64,000 nt of DNA from Phytoseiulus persimilis. Lineage: Eukaryota; Arthropoda; Arachnida; Mesostigmata; Phytoseiidae. The translations under genes were made by a program, and so were the position numbers. Below are positions 1 to 13,246 of the stretch, in pieces; positions within the stretch are counted from its first letter, which is position 1; each line of letters opens with the position of its first letter. The notes under the pieces were generated by a model. That model was not told the origin of the DNA, ran no database searches, and saw nothing but the letters and a program-made list of their open reading frames with translations. The DNA is taken from the NCBI GenBank assembly GCA_037576195.1, contig CM075103.1, positions 2,046,001-2,110,000 of the forward strand, written 5' to 3'.

Positions 1-2175
1 TGACTCGATGGTCAGGAAGAGATCGTCTCGAGTGGACTCGTGCAACACCGAGCGTCACAAATAAACCGATCACCAGAAAGTCCAACCGGAGACTCGGGGA
101 AACGAAACCGCTCTCTGCGGGTAGTGACGGAACGTGCAGCTTGGGTCCGAGGGTGTCCCCAAAAACGGTTGCGTCTTTCAAACTTGGACTGGAGCAGGGC
201 GGGAAGCTATGGCCGATCAGAGTGGCAGATAGCGAGCAAGCCAGTCAGTTCACTTATCGGTGTGTGCAAAGAAGTCCCTCGCTGCATACCGATCACTAAG
301 TGCCATTTAATATACATAGCTCGTCCCCAAAGTACGTGACAGACCCTTTCGGCAGGGAGACTCTCTTCCTTTGGGATAACCTGTTGTCTCCGAACCGGTC
401 GGGCTTGTCCTTCTGATCGGCGTTCGGAGCGTCTTATTCCATGCCTTTCCGTTTCGAATCAGATCGGATCGGTGCCACCGTAGTCCCTCGGGGGGCGTTC
501 GCCTACTTTTCCCCTCCCCCGCCGAAATCTCCTGCCGGAGACCCCTGCCGGGGACACCTGCCGAAGATCCCCGCCGTCGGTTGAACGCTGTCCCTGACGC
601 GAGACGAGAAGCGTGAGATTCGGCGATGACAATGTCGTTTCCGGTGCGACACCCACTGCCATGACCCTAACCGAGTTAGCTCCTTCTTAAATCCTATCAG
701 AAAGTGATTTTCTTGAGAGCTGTGGAGATCCAGAGGAGGGGTTCCAGCCGCAGGACCCCTGTCGTCGCAAGGCACGCCCTCGTCGGTCCTGGATGGGCAA
801 ACCGAGCGTGAGCTCTCTTCGCCCATCTCTTTCAGACAATGAACAGCAGCTTCCAAGGACGATCGGAAAGACCGTCAGCGAGCGACTGCCACCAGTTGAG
901 TAGGGATGCGGTACAATATCAGAGATACTCCTGTCTTTGCTTGGCGGTCCTCCCGCGCCGCGTGAATTATTTAAAAGCTCTTCAAGGGAGTCCGGCAACC
1001 AGCGACGGCAACGTCGTCGTCGGCGACGTTACTACTAGAAGCACGGATGGTATCGACATATCGGTCCGGTCGGCCGGTTGGCCGCCCGGCACCGAATTAC
1101 TAGGCATCACGTATGCGCATATCATCCTGGCGCTACCAGATCGCATACAAGTCTAACCCTGAACGACGAGCTCCTGACGGAAGCGGTTTTTTAACTCTTC
1201 CATTCACATGATCTATCGCTCAATATGGACTCGGCCGGCGACCTTCATCGAATCGCTCCGATAGAAACAGTTTTCATCGAACGAACGACACCACAAGAAA
1301 CCATTTCTCATTGAGCGAATAATTATGCAGGTCCGCTGAGCTCCATAACTTCGCTCGATGGCCCTCGCGCAAGACAATCGATATTCAATCGGGACGCCGC
1401 CGCCGCCAGAAGTCAGTTCGGTTGTTCTGAGGGACTCGCTCGGTCACTTTCCCGCTAAACTACCGCGAGGGCCCCGTCCGCCTCGCCGGGAAAAGATTTC
1501 GAGAGCTCGGTGCCGACTGTCGAGGGTCCTCCGTCCGAGCGACAAGTACTCTTGAAGCGTTGGGCGCTGCTTCTGCAACATCGACACCTCCGTTTTGTGC
1601 GAGCACAACTCGACGGGAAGTATTCCTCGGACGAGGGGAGAAGCTCCGAAACTTCTCAACGAGCGCTCGGCGAGTTGTCGAGGAGCAACAAGCGCCTCGT
1701 CTCCCGCCCGGCAGAGAACGGTTCGGCCATAACTGCCGACGAGGGGCTCAACCGATCGCTGTTTGCGACATTCCGAGGTCGAACTGGGAGAAAGGGGCGA
1801 GCACGAAACTCGCGCGGGAACCTATTTTCCACCGGAAGCCCCCGGTTTCCAACGAGAGTCAGCGAGACCTCCGAGGTCGCGACAACGGAGTCCGAAACGA
1901 GAGAGCGAAGCAGGGCTTCCGGAATATCTTGGGGAGCGTGTTGTCTGTCGACTCAAGAAACTCTCGTGCACAGTATGTTGGGAAACTTGAACGGCCCTTT
2001 GAACGAGATGTTGCCAAGAGGGTGAGGGAGACGTTTCGCGCACAGATCATGATGGTAAGGACCCCGAGGAAGATTGCTGCTGCTGCAAGGCACGAGTGGT
2101 AACAACGTCAGTGTACGGACCGCATATATTTGCGTGCAACCCTCTCAAGTTTCCTCGCGATTGGGGATCCGGCGG

Positions 2176-2208
2176 GGCCGGCGGCGGTGGTGAGCTCCAC
2201 CGCCGGCC
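2176..2208. repeat. GC-rich imperfect hairpin
   Basis: The left arm (from 2176) begins GGCCGGCGG and the right arm ends CCGCCGGCC at 2208, with a four-base turn near TGAG. The left arm carries one extra CGG triplet, which would bulge out. The stem is almost entirely G and C, so it would be stable as RNA or as extruded DNA. It is followed by no T tract, and no function can be assigned. Confidence 0.6.
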
Positions 2209-4190
2209 ACTTCCACTGACTCACACAAGCACCGAGTGTGGCTTTTGCGGCGTAACCTTACTCCATGAGAGCGTCTTGCTTCCTCAACAGGAACAGCCAG
2301 AGAATGTTTCGCCCGAGAAACGCCTGTTTGCCTCTCCTCCTCCCTGATGCGGAGCCCAATGATGGTCGACTTTGGTTGTCGACTCCAATCAGCTGTTCCT
2401 GAGCGCTCGCGAATATCACCCAGCGAGGAACTTCATGGCTTGGGCGAGCGAGCGATCCCAATGTGAGGTTAGAACCCCAAATCGAAACCTCCCTGAGCCG
2501 GAAAACGCGAAGGTTGGAGAGGCTGAAATCTGCGCCGATCTGATTCAACAGCGAGACTTCTTGATCGTGGTCACCCGCCCGCATCAGAGACGTGAAACGG
2601 TTATAGGTGCATCGAGAAGACCTGATCGAGACCTTTATTACTGGGATGAGGGGGAACGTCTGGGGTGTCGAAGCACACCTCGATGACATGGGAAGTCTTC
2701 GATGTCGAGCCTCTCCATTTCTAATTATTGACAGCTCGTTCTAGGTGTGTGAACGGACGAACAAACGCACTCCATGCCGACAATCCCCATACACGGAACC
2801 GATTTGGTCGTCGGCGGGGCAGATAAGCGAGACAGTTCGATCCTGGGATCGTCACCGGACCGGACCTAGCCCACGCGGTCCGCTTCCGCGAGCTGGGGTC
2901 TATCGCGTGAACAAATCGAAAACCCGTTCAGGGGAATCACGCGAGCCGGCTCGTCACATTCCTCTACTAAGAACGAACTGACAGAAAGCCGTTCCGGCTC
3001 TTCGAGCTCGTTTCAGGGTATACTGTCATACTTCCCTAATGTCGGCGAAGCGCCGGTCGGGACAGCACGCGGAACTTTTCCCGTGAGGCTGTCCTGTAGG
3101 ATAGTCGACAGGGCTCACTCTCTTACCTGGAGACAGAAGAAGGCCGAGCGACAGCAAAGTTATCGCTGTGATGTCCATTTTGCTGCGACTGCTGTCGTCG
3201 TCTTCGTTGTGACCGCCAAGGGAACGGAGAGGACCTATTCACCACATGATTCTGTTTCGGAGTCACTGGCGGTCTGCACGTAGTCCCTCATTCGAGTGTG
3301 GGACGAATGACATTTCACTTTATTCACACGTATCCGTGAGCTGTCGATGTTGACTGTGTGTTATTTTCACAAAGCTGACACTGATTCGAGACGGCGGTAA
3401 AGGCGACGTTAAACGTGATGAACAACAACAACCAAGGTCGGCGGGCGGTATACGGACTGAATCGGCCCCTCTGTTGTTCCGTAGATGAACACGCAGCACA
3501 TACGATCTGAACACAGCGCGCTACGGCCCCCCGTTCGACGGCCAAGACGAATCTGGCAGTTCGGGAGAAGATGCGCCGGTGGAGAGGCGTAGGAAAGGAC
3601 CAAAAGCGACTAAAACGATCAAAGCGCCCGAGTGGCGAGCTCGCGCACTACAATCCACTCGCCTGCCCTTCTTTTCTTTAATCCCCACTCGTCACTCTCC
3701 TTCTACGAGCGGGTTCGCTTCGACAACCGCCAACTACAGCAGCCAGCTACTACTTTTACGAACAGATATGCCTCACGACTACGGCGAACGTCCACAATAC
3801 GTACGCCGCCGCCGCCGCTGCCGTTGCCACCTCCCAGAATTGACGTCACTACTCAACCGGAGTGTTAGCGCGCAGTCAAAAAACCGGCTCCGAAGTGACC
3901 GGCTCCGATTAGAGAGGATGAGCGAAGCCAAACGATCAGGGGAATGATTGACAACGTCCGGAGAAGGAGCGAAAAAAAAACTGAACCAGGGGATGTCTGA
4001 ACTCGAAATGCAAAAACTCGTGAAGCACCACGTTCATCTCAAGAGAAATTAATTGTATCTGACCGCGCATCCGAAGTGCAGGTCAAATTTCCTTCCGAGC
4101 GGCTCCCGCGTGGGGTGCTCAAGATCGGAAATCATTCCATCGCACTCCGAGTGGATTGTTTTAGTCTCCGGAAATTTGTTAGGATCCATA

Positions 4191-4619
4191 ATGTCTTCAT
4201 GTTGCGATGCGACCAATCACTCAACTGGAAACGATGGGGAAAAAAAAGCGAACGGGTCCTCGTTTGCCCGGCCGAAGCGCAGATCCGCTCTGCCAAAGAG
4301 TCTGTCCGTCCATCCGGGTGTCAGGCGAACAATCGACCAGACTGGAAGGCTGGCGAGAAACCGGACGCATGAACACCGACAGCAACAGTTTCGAACCAAA
4401 ATCGGTTCTATGCTGACCCGCGTGGGGGCTCTCAAAGACGAAATAAAAGCGACTTTGTCCAGCGTCGTCGCCAACCGGCCGGCCGCTTGGTTGGCCGATT
4501 GCTCCTTCAAATTGGTGACCGCCAAAGCTGCGCACCGCGGCAATTTGCGGCCGCTGTTGACATTGCGAGAGAAGGGAACGAAAGCCACCAACCAGTTCGC
4601 CCATCCATCCGTCGCCTGA
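4191..4619 (+). CDS. Unassigned open frame, basic 142-residue product
   Basis: This frame runs from the ATG at 4191 to a TGA at 4619 and would encode 142 residues. I do not recognise the product. It starts with a cysteine pair (MSSCCD), then a lysine/arginine/serine-rich region (about residues 20-60). A mixed helical-looking middle follows, containing KIGSMLTRVGALKDEI around residues 80-95. There is no signal peptide or membrane segment. The frame is open further upstream to 4053, so the start is uncertain. Two minus-strand frames (4217-4699 and 4221-4697) are also open across the same bases, which weakens the case for any one of them being a gene. No splice sites or poly(A) signal help to decide. 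Confidence 0.2.
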   Translation: MSSCCDATNHSTGNDGEKKANGSSFARPKRRSALPKSLSVHPGVRRTIDQTGRLARNRTHEHRQQQFRTKIGSMLTRVGALKDEIKATLSSVVANRPAAWLADCSFKLVTAKAAHRGNLRPLLTLREKGTKATNQFAHPSVA

Positions 4620-7600
4620 CTGCCGGGGGAGAATAAACACGGAAGAGAAGCGGAAAACGAGAACACGGGGCTCCGACTCGAGCTCTCTCCAGCGCACACA
4701 TTTGGGGCAACATGAAAGTCACCAACGAGAGGGGTCTCGGAGAGTCAACTCGTTGGCTGCCGGCCTACTAGCCATCGTCATGGTAGACGACGACGACGGA
4801 GGACGAAGAGGCAGCATCCGACAAATGAGGGAGGAAAAAACATCCATACAAAGAATGAGTGCGCCGGCGAGCGAAACTTTTTGTTCCTCATTTTTCAAGT
4901 CGAGATGACAGTGGAATAGGCAACCATCACGGCGGCGACGGGAGCAACAACAGCAGCAGCGATTGCGGCTTGTCCGGCGTCGTAACGTATACCACGCACA
5001 CGCACGTTGCCAGCAGTGTACGAACAAGAGAACACGAGCGGATATAAGTGCAACACTAGCAGCGCTCGTGGATGGCGATCGCCTTTTCCGTCTCCTCCGA
5101 GAGACGCTCCCCTATCTTTCACCCCCTGCCCCACCCGAAGACGAGGACTCCCTGCGATCGAAGCACCCCTGTTGCGAATGTAGGACCCAGTGGGGAGGCG
5201 ATCGAAAATTCGCGGAAAGCGACCCAGTGACTCCCAGTCCAGTTGATGAGCGAACGGTCTCTTCGTTCAACCACGACGAAGGACGCCGCCGAATGACGTC
5301 CTGACTCACTTACTTCTATCCTGGAGCGTTCCTCATTCACTGTTCGACTTTCCGCGGGTTTTCTTGCCTCAGAGCTTCACCAGCTGCCCCCGAGCTGGTG
5401 GGCTGACTTGCCCACGATGTTGGTCGACGGCTGCTCGGCCGACCGGTTGTTCTCTTCGTCCAATCACAACAAAATGCTCTACGTGACCTAACTATAAATA
5501 AATTACTAGCTTTCGATGATTTTGCTGTTTATAGAGGACGCAACGGCGGAACGGGCCAACTACAAACGAAGCAACGGGCGGACTATGAAGAACGGAACCG
5601 ACCGCTGGCGGTGGAGGAGATCGAGTCAGACGAATTTCCTCGTTCCTGGATGGAGCATCCGACGAACTCAGATGATTCATCTTAGAACCAGAAGGCGGAG
5701 AAATCGCAGTTGGGACAATTTTGTCTTTTTTTTTTTTGTCTGGAGCTTCCTCCGCTCGGTGAGCTGACCTTTATTCTGGTTCTCATGAATGAAGCAGATG
5801 CACTAACAGCGGCCGTCACAGCGGAGAAAAAGTAGCTACACGTTGGAGGGGTCGTGATGTTTTCCTCCAGCTGACTGTTGTTCGCAGTTCAAACTCTTTA
5901 AGCGTTGGACGGAGATTTGGGACAACAGTACCATCACAAGAATGTCGAAAAGCATGCGACCGCAACGCTTCACCCTCCCCACATCGATCTGTGTGGACGG
6001 GCTCCGAGCAAGAACTTTCCTTCTCCATGTAACCTCGAACCGGGGAGATCCTCAGAGAGCCACGGACAATGTATCCTCCGGATGCTTTCACTCCTTCCCG
6101 TATCACGATGAGTAAGAACTCTTCAGGAAGTTCTTCCAGGCTGACTCTCGGAGCGAAAGATGCGATCGATGAAAGCGTCGTTCGATTTACGACAACGAAT
6201 CCCCCTGAAGTTTTGAGCTGTCTGAATAACTCCGAAACATCTTGATATGCTCGCGCTTCAAAGTTCCTTAAGTTTGTTTAGCTGGAAACGCGGCGAACGT
6301 TCCTCTTGTTCCCTATTCGTCTTATTCTTCCCTGACTAATTCAGCTGACAGTTATCGCTGAGTTCGGCTTGAGCATCGCTTCAGTCGTCGTCGAACAACA
6401 AGCAGACGCGCAAAATGTAGTTTGGCCGGTCAAGAGAGGGTAATAGAGAGCGGCTTTATTCTTTCCGTAAACTTCCATCCGGTCAAGGCACGGAACAGTT
6501 TCCAGGCAATTAAGAAATCATTGTCGATTCTCACCGGGCGGGCTCGCGATGAGACGAGAGACTTGTCGCAGAGCGGAATCATTGGGAGCGATTCAATCTT
6601 CGACCGGAGACTCAATCTTTGACGAGCTGTTGGACTTGTCGAATCGGGAGTATCGCGTTTAACGTACGGGAAGCCGCGAGTCCGAGGCATGGGCACTGCC
6701 CGGACGCGTGGGATTATCAGCACTATTTATAGACTACAGAAGGGTCCATCAGAGCCGATTTTCCGCTTCTCAGCGATTGCTACTGACTTTCCGCTCCCGT
6801 TGACAAATCACCTCAAATTTTTCGCGTCCGCCGGCTTCAAGGCTCCCGATATTCCGGTAGCGTCCGAAGACGTAGGATGACTCCAGGGTGACGTGACGTT
6901 CGAGGGGCTCGAATTCGAGACGCCATTGAATCATCGCGCCGAGCTCGGCACGCCAGTCCGAACCCCTTGATAAACGTCCGAATCAGTATTTCTGGCTGCT
7001 CCGATACCTCGAGGCGCGGTCAGCTGATATCCAGGATTCCGTCACGGTCTCGCGTAAGGAAACAAAAGCGGAGACACAATTAAGTTGGCGTCACCTGCTC
7101 GCGAAGTTCCCGCTCGATCGAGTGAAGAGCGACAACAATGGCTCGGCCAACAGTTCACACGAGCTCAGAGTCGTCGACAAATTGACGCGGTTTCATTCGC
7201 TCCGCAGCCGTTGTGAGTCGGCTTTGAAATTCAATGCGCGGACGTTCCGCCATCGCTAGTCGGGGTTATCGCTGTTCGATGATAACTATTCAGCCAGTTA
7301 GCCAAGTAGCAGAGCACAGCAGGCTCAACCGACCAATGAGAATGGGAAACTTTGAATTTCAGTGAACAGCCTTGATGAATAACTTGAGTCACGGTCGTCG
7401 GCATAAGAGCTGGTTTGCATATCTCTCTCTTCCCGACAGTTAGGACAACGGAGCCAACCGGCGATCCTCTCGAATTCCTGCAGGAGGTCGGAAATTCCGG
7501 ACTAATCCAGCCACGATCGATCCGTAAGTTTCCGGGGCGACATCGATTCTGTTGAGGAAGGCCCGAGTCCTGCCACGTAGATCTCGGGGAAGGATTCTCA

Positions 7601-10600
7601 CGCGGTCTGAACGAGGATGATCTTCCGTATGGGGTTGTTCACAAACGCCGAATAGTGTCGGAGCTAGGAATGTTCGCGACGGGGATTTCTAACAAAAATA
7701 TCGTTGATTCCGATATCCGCTCGATTCTGTTGCTCGCCGGTTGGTGGACTGTTTGGCTGGTTCGCTTGTCGCCGCGTTGCGCTCTGATATTTGCGACAAC
7801 GGCGACCGTCACTGTAACCAGAGAAGGCGGTGTTTGGATTAGATTGATATTCCGCCTTGATTTTTGTTCGATTGTTTTCTATTCGTAGATAGAGCTCGGT
7901 GGGCAGCTGACCGGGCTGAGCCGGTCGATGTTTTGTCAGCGTTGCTGGGGAATTCTCTGAACCGGAATCCTCTCCGGCCTGCATGCTCCGAGCTCGGAAG
8001 CTGCGATTCGTACAGGGGACGGTGGTCCTGGGACGTGATCTGCTCATTCTGGAGGAAATAAAGGAACTTCGTCACCTCTCGAGCCGGACGTCACTCGCGT
8101 AGACTCTCGAACCCGGAGGCCGGTTTCCCGTGATCAACAGTCGATGAGAGATCTCCGATGGACTCTGGGCACGAGTTCTGTCATCAATCATTATTCCTAA
8201 ATGAGCATTCTCAGGTAAACGACTAAGCCCGCCCTGGGATCGCCTCTCTGAAAAATCCGCTTCGATGCGACATGATGGAATTGCGGTCGGAGACGATGGT
8301 AGTTACTCAGTCGGATCATCTTGGATGCTCGATGTGAGTGAGACTTTCCGGAGCCTGCGAGCCCTCGATTCTTTCACGCGATGTTTATCGACAATAAGAT
8401 TCGAGTAGCAGTGGTCGACTGGTCAAACCTCCTGCAGGATGACCGTCTGTGACAGGCCACCCTTCCACTCTGCCATTCCTCCACAATCGCCTTCGCGAAT
8501 ACTGCTCTTTAGGAAGGACATCAATCAGTTTCCAATTAGCCGAATCCGGATCGCGCGGGATGCGGACATCTATGTACATGAAGAAACGGGATCGGGCCGA
8601 TTCGGGCTGGCGGGTTTCGGGCTCCCGGCTCCGAGCAAACGGATTTGGGCATCCGGGATGCAGGCTTGCTGGCACGTCAATCGTTTCGGAACCCGGGAAG
8701 GAGTTCGCTAAGCTGAGGCCTTCAAACGCGGGACCAGATGGGTGGTAGAATCAGCTTCGATTTCGAAACCATCGGACTGATGAGTCTCGACATCCGTCAT
8801 CTTCGGCACGTTGAAGCAAACTCTGTTACGATCGCTAGTGGTATCGAGGAGGGAGAGAGCTTTTCTGTAGACAACCGCTCGAGTAGCGACTCCAAGGAGT
8901 TCCGCCTTCCGGTCGTTTTCGACATCAAATCATCGGTGGGGCGCGGCGCCGCATTTGCTTTATTCATCTATCGGCCTGTCTCCCTGTCTGTATGCTTCTG
9001 TACACGAGAGTGCGTGGATGTGCGCCCGTCCGTTAGCCTGCTGGTCGCTGTGTCGGTGTATCTATCGTGGCTCTGTCGCGTCGAGTTGGCTTCCAGTAAC
9101 AATTCCCTTGAGGAGTGTTCGATTCCCAGTTTCCGCCTCTCCCCGTTCGTTCTCAACTCGACGGCAGTGTGTATGCTGACATACTCGTCGTCCGTGTCTT
9201 ACCCGGCTATCTCAGTCGGTTCGCAGGCCCTACTTCTCCCCTCGTTCGCATCGGTTCTCGCACTCGTGGGAACGATGAGATTTTTCCCCTCAGAACTTTA
9301 ACTCCTAAATGACTACGGGAATTTATCGCTCGCCGTTCCCGGCTTGCCGCAGATTCCCTGAAAAAAAAAGAAAACACATCCAAGTGCCACCTTGGGCTAC
9401 AAACGGTGAATAATAAAGCGCTCGCGGCGCCAAGTTCCCGACTCTATTTTCATCGTTATCGTCATTGAATACGAATCTGTCCGCCTCTCCGGTCGCTCGT
9501 CTCCCGTTCCACTTTTCTCTCAAGTTCTCTGGTGCAACAAAGTTTGCACGAGTCCCACCCACTGACGATGTGGGCTTTGTTGGACGGGAAGAATGGCTGA
9601 GGGACGAGACGGGGAACGGACGGGGAAGCCTGTCGGGGTTGGAGCTGCAAGTGTTCCAGATCCACGTGACCTGATCCATTGACGATTGAGACTGAAAAAC
9701 AGACACAGAATCTGGAGAGCTACTAGGTTACCAACCGGAGGCCGAACCCTCTCTGCTGGTTCGTGGTCGCTGTCGACATCGTGCTCATTAGGTTCGAGGG
9801 TTTGTTTGCGAGACGGAAAGTAATATTCTACAGCTACGCAACATCTCAACGCGGACTAAGCCCAACAGCTGCTGTTTATCTCTTCAGCGCTGTTTTTCCC
9901 TTTTCATCTGAGCTCCCTTTTTCCGTCGGGTGTCGGGTTACGGCGAGCAAGCCTCAGCTCGGAGATTGTCTCCCAGCGTTTTCACGTCTTTGGGCTCCGA
10001 GTCGTTCGTTCTCACGCCTCGTTCTCGGTGGGAACTCACCGTTCGCCTCAAGCTGAGGTGATTTCTCACTCGCTGCCGTATGCTCCACATTTCATTTTCT
10101 TCCCGGTCGGTATCAACTTCCGATTACTCACCGCAGCTGAGGAGATCGGCTCGTGAACTTCCCGTTCGGCCGCGGCCGGCTAAACGGCGCATGGCGATCT
10201 CGGGTCAATTATCGGAATTAATTCCTTCGAGTTGATCGTCATGGAGAGCGATTGGCGGAAGGGCAACGGGGCACAAACAGGAGGGAGTCGACCACGCGGG
10301 AGGATCGCGAGGAGCAGACGGAACGTCGAGGTATGTCTGTCGGTTCGTCTGTCTGTCCTATCCTATCGTCCGACCGGAGCTCGTTTCGGAGTGGAAGGAA
10401 GGATAGGGAACGTTCTTGCAGTAGATCAATCTCGCTCTGGAGGCCTTGATGGAGTACTGCTCTCTTGCTCTTTCCGCCCCGCGCGATCCCCGCGCTCTAT
10501 AAGGTCGCACAGCAAACGCACTGGAGATCACTTATTAATGCGTTTCATTACTTCAACCAGAGCTTCGTCAGGCATAGAGCCGTTGGACAACGGCCGGCGA

Positions 10601-11160
10601 CAGCGACGAGGAACAAAAAGGAAACGAGGACAACGGACACGATAGCGATGGGAACGGGCGAAGAGTCAAGCCAGACGAGAAGCTGCAGCAGTTTATCTAT
10701 CGACTGCTCAAACTCGCCTCTTAGTCTGATTGCTGTTGTTGGGGCGTCGCGCGAGGGCGAGCGATCCGTGGAGTGACAGGGCTAGCTCTGGTCTCTGCAA
10801 AGCGAATCACCCGCTGATGCGCACTCGCATGTACATGCGCATTAGATCCAATTTCGCGGGTCGCCCCTAGATCAAGTGATTTTCCAATCCAACGGGAAGC
10901 GCCTGAAGTGAACGAAGGTGACCGCGCAGGTCACCGGAATCGTCTGTGGCGGGAGAGCGGTGTCCTCCATCGACTCCACGAGAAGCTCCCAAGTCCCGAC
11001 TCCGTGTCGCAGGCCCGCCCGTCGATCTGTCTTGAGGAAACGCGTTGCTTGCTGCCGCATCTGAAAACTGTCAGAAGAAAGTAAACGTTTCCAGACAGGG
11101 GCCGAAGATTCTCACTTTGGTCTCGAGGGTCAGTGGCCAGGAGGGTACGGAACCCGAGTA

Positions 11161-11184
11161 CCCCCCCCCCCCCCCCCCCCCCCC
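11161..11184. repeat. Poly-C tract, 24 C
   Basis: An uninterrupted run of C follows CGAGTA and is followed by ACCCGG. Such runs are prone to length errors in replication and sequencing, and can fold as an i-motif or, on the other strand, a G-quadruplex. Confidence 0.95.
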
Positions 11185-12360
11185 ACCCGGAGACGCGCCA
11201 AGAGCCAGAAGCTCCTACTTAATACCACCGTTCGGGGTGGAACAAGCTTAGTGCTAAGATTTTTTAATAACCGACACCAATTTTGGGAGCGCTCGCCTGG
11301 TGTCGGCTTGGACGTTACTTCGATGAACTCGTGACAAGGTTTGAAGGCGGCTCGTTGGAGGATATCTGTCAGCACACGTGTCCCAACCTTTCGACATCGT
11401 ATGATCTATAAACTCGAATCCAAGGATCCAGCGAGGTGCCACTCAACAAGAGGAGCGATTTTTTGAGCTTCGCAAGTGACGAGATCGGTCGAGCGGTCGT
11501 CCGGTTAGTGTTTGATCGTTGTTAGCTCCCTTGTTCTCTCGCATTGGCAGCAACCATCGCCAGATCGAAGGTATTACAGTTCAGAGAATGTGTTATCGGA
11601 AAACGATGATTTGCTGCTAGCGCACGCTGACTCTCCTGACTGACTGCGAAGCTCGGCCGGGTGTCTTTGGTCGTCGGTCGTCCATCCATCCCGCCGCTCG
11701 TTACGCCGCCTGGCCGGCGATCTCGGTTCCATTGTTCCTCCAAGGACGTTCGGTGAGAAGATGTCCTCGCGATCCCTCAGGGTCAATTCCTTAATGGCTC
11801 AAAGAGGAGTTCGATTGGATTCCCTGTCGTCGTCGTCGACAACGGACGCGCCAACGGTGTCAGCGGCGACAACGAGCCGAAGCTCCGCAAACGGAGCCGT
11901 CCTGGATTCTCGACGCAGGAGTCGTGGTGGCCGGAAGCTCCCCAGTAGGGGTGCATCGAGCAGAACCCAGGAGCGCTTCGAGAATTAGTCAATAAATGTC
12001 TCGATACACTTTTCTCACTCCCGAGCCCCGAGGCAGCGATCGAGGAACGGACGGGAGGGAGGACGGCTGGTGGCCCACCCGCGCGCTACTGGACGCCGAA
12101 GGTGGCTCGAGTCCAATCGACGGGGCCTCGACGAGTCGATGTGCGATCCCGACCAGAGTCGGAATCCGGAATGAGATACGTGAGAATCCTCGGTTTGCGA
12201 TTGTTGAATTGCTACCGACTGTCGATATTCATTTTCTAGAGGTTCCCTCCGTCGCAGAATGTTTGCTCGGAGCAGACCTCCGCTAACCCGCGGAAGAAAT
12301 GTTCTGTCTCTCTGTTTAAATAAGTAGAATGTCCTTGTGCCTTCTTCTCGGAATAAGTCT
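11185..12360. other. No recognised gene
   Basis: I see no supported gene here. Short open frames on both strands look like chance frames. The stretch ends just before the GCC/GAGC repeat island at about 12.36 kb. Confidence 0.5.
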
Positions 12361-12361
12361 G

Positions 12362-12630
12362 CGCGGCGGCCGCCGCCGCCGCCGCTCTGTGTGTACGTCT
12401 TCCCGGGCGAGCGAGCGAGTGGAGAGGAGTGCGCGTGCGTGCGTGCGTGCCGGCGTGGAGTGAGTGTATATGGAAGTGGAAAACTTCTTCAAGCAGAAGC
12501 TCAATAAGTGCTAATATCGCTCCTCAGCCAGCCGGAGAGCCAGTGCCGACCGAGCCGTTCATTCGCCCCGGCGAGTTGCGTAAGGTCAGCTGGAGTAGAA
12601 GGTGGATCAGGAGCGAGCGAGCGAGCGATA
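12362..12630. repeat. CpG-rich simple-repeat island
   Basis: This stretch packs several low-complexity runs together: a GCC/GGC triplet block at 12362-12385, a GAGC run near 12407-12420, a GCGT run at 12433-12450 and another GAGC run near 12615-12630. CpG is dense. Islands of this kind often sit at promoters or 5' untranslated exons in arthropods, but I can see no defined start site or coding exon attached to it. Confidence 0.6.
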
Positions 12631-13036
12631 GAATGATGGCCCGCTTCTAAATAGAGGTCGAGCGGAGGAGAGAGTTTGCTGAGCGTAGGTGCAGACGGAA
12701 GCTGCGCAAATACAGGATAATATAGGCTGGGCAAGACTGCTACAGCTCCGGTTCCCGCGAACCTGGTTGCCATCCAGTCAGGAGAACGCGGCAAGAGCAA
12801 CGACTCGACGATGCAGAGGGGAATCGTAGGGGACGACGACGAGAGAAAAGCTTTCGGTCCGACTATATTAGGGGAAGCGGTGAAGTCGTCTTGCCACCAC
12901 GACCACCACTCGCAATGGTAGCCCACCCCTCCCCTTCGACCGGGCCCAACTTTGCCTTGGCATTCACATCGTCCCCCGCCTTCCTTGGTCAACCGTTCCC
13001 GCCCCACAACCTCTTCGACGACGGCTCCTCACTTAC

Positions 13037-13246
13037 GGTAGGACCCAATATCAGCTCAGAGAACGGCCGAGCTCTTGAATCATCATTGACGGGACAATAT
13101 GTCGCTGCTGCTCGCTCGGCGGAGCCAGGGCAGACAACTGTCACGCTGCAATATAGGCCGGACTTCCTCATCCGCTCATCGATTGACAATGCAACGCCCC
13201 ACCCGTCAAATGAATTCGACCGCCGCGGGAGCTGCCAGCCTCCCAT
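13037..13246 (-). CDS. Possible first exon, unassigned protein
   Basis: On the minus strand an ATG at 13246-13244 opens a frame of 70 codons. It runs to a strong splice-donor match: the exon ends in ACC and the intron begins GTAAGT, read from 13036 to 13031. The peptide would start MGGWQLPRRSNSFDGW and end FSELILGPT. It has two cysteines, no transmembrane segment and no family that I recognise. Support is only the ATG, the open frame and the donor consensus; the next exon was not found. A chance frame is quite possible. Confidence 0.2.

Larger units (their letters stand above)
1..11160. other. Gene-poor stretch, no recognised gene
   Basis: I recognise no protein family, tRNA, rRNA or mobile element in this stretch apart from the unassigned open frame at 4191-4619 listed separately. 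Open frames are short and overlap on both strands. The sequence is of ordinary complexity with small hairpins, for example a GC-rich one at 2176-2208 and one at 5378-5400. It could be intergenic or the inside of a long intron. Confidence 0.6.

Noticed and set aside
4340-4375. AGEKP in one frame suggested a zinc-finger linker.
   Set aside because: No cysteine or histidine pairs with zinc-finger spacing occur on either side.
9112-9135. GTTCGATTCCC looks like a tRNA T-loop/B box.
   Set aside because: Flanking bases do not form a T-stem, and there is no A box or acceptor stem at the right distance.
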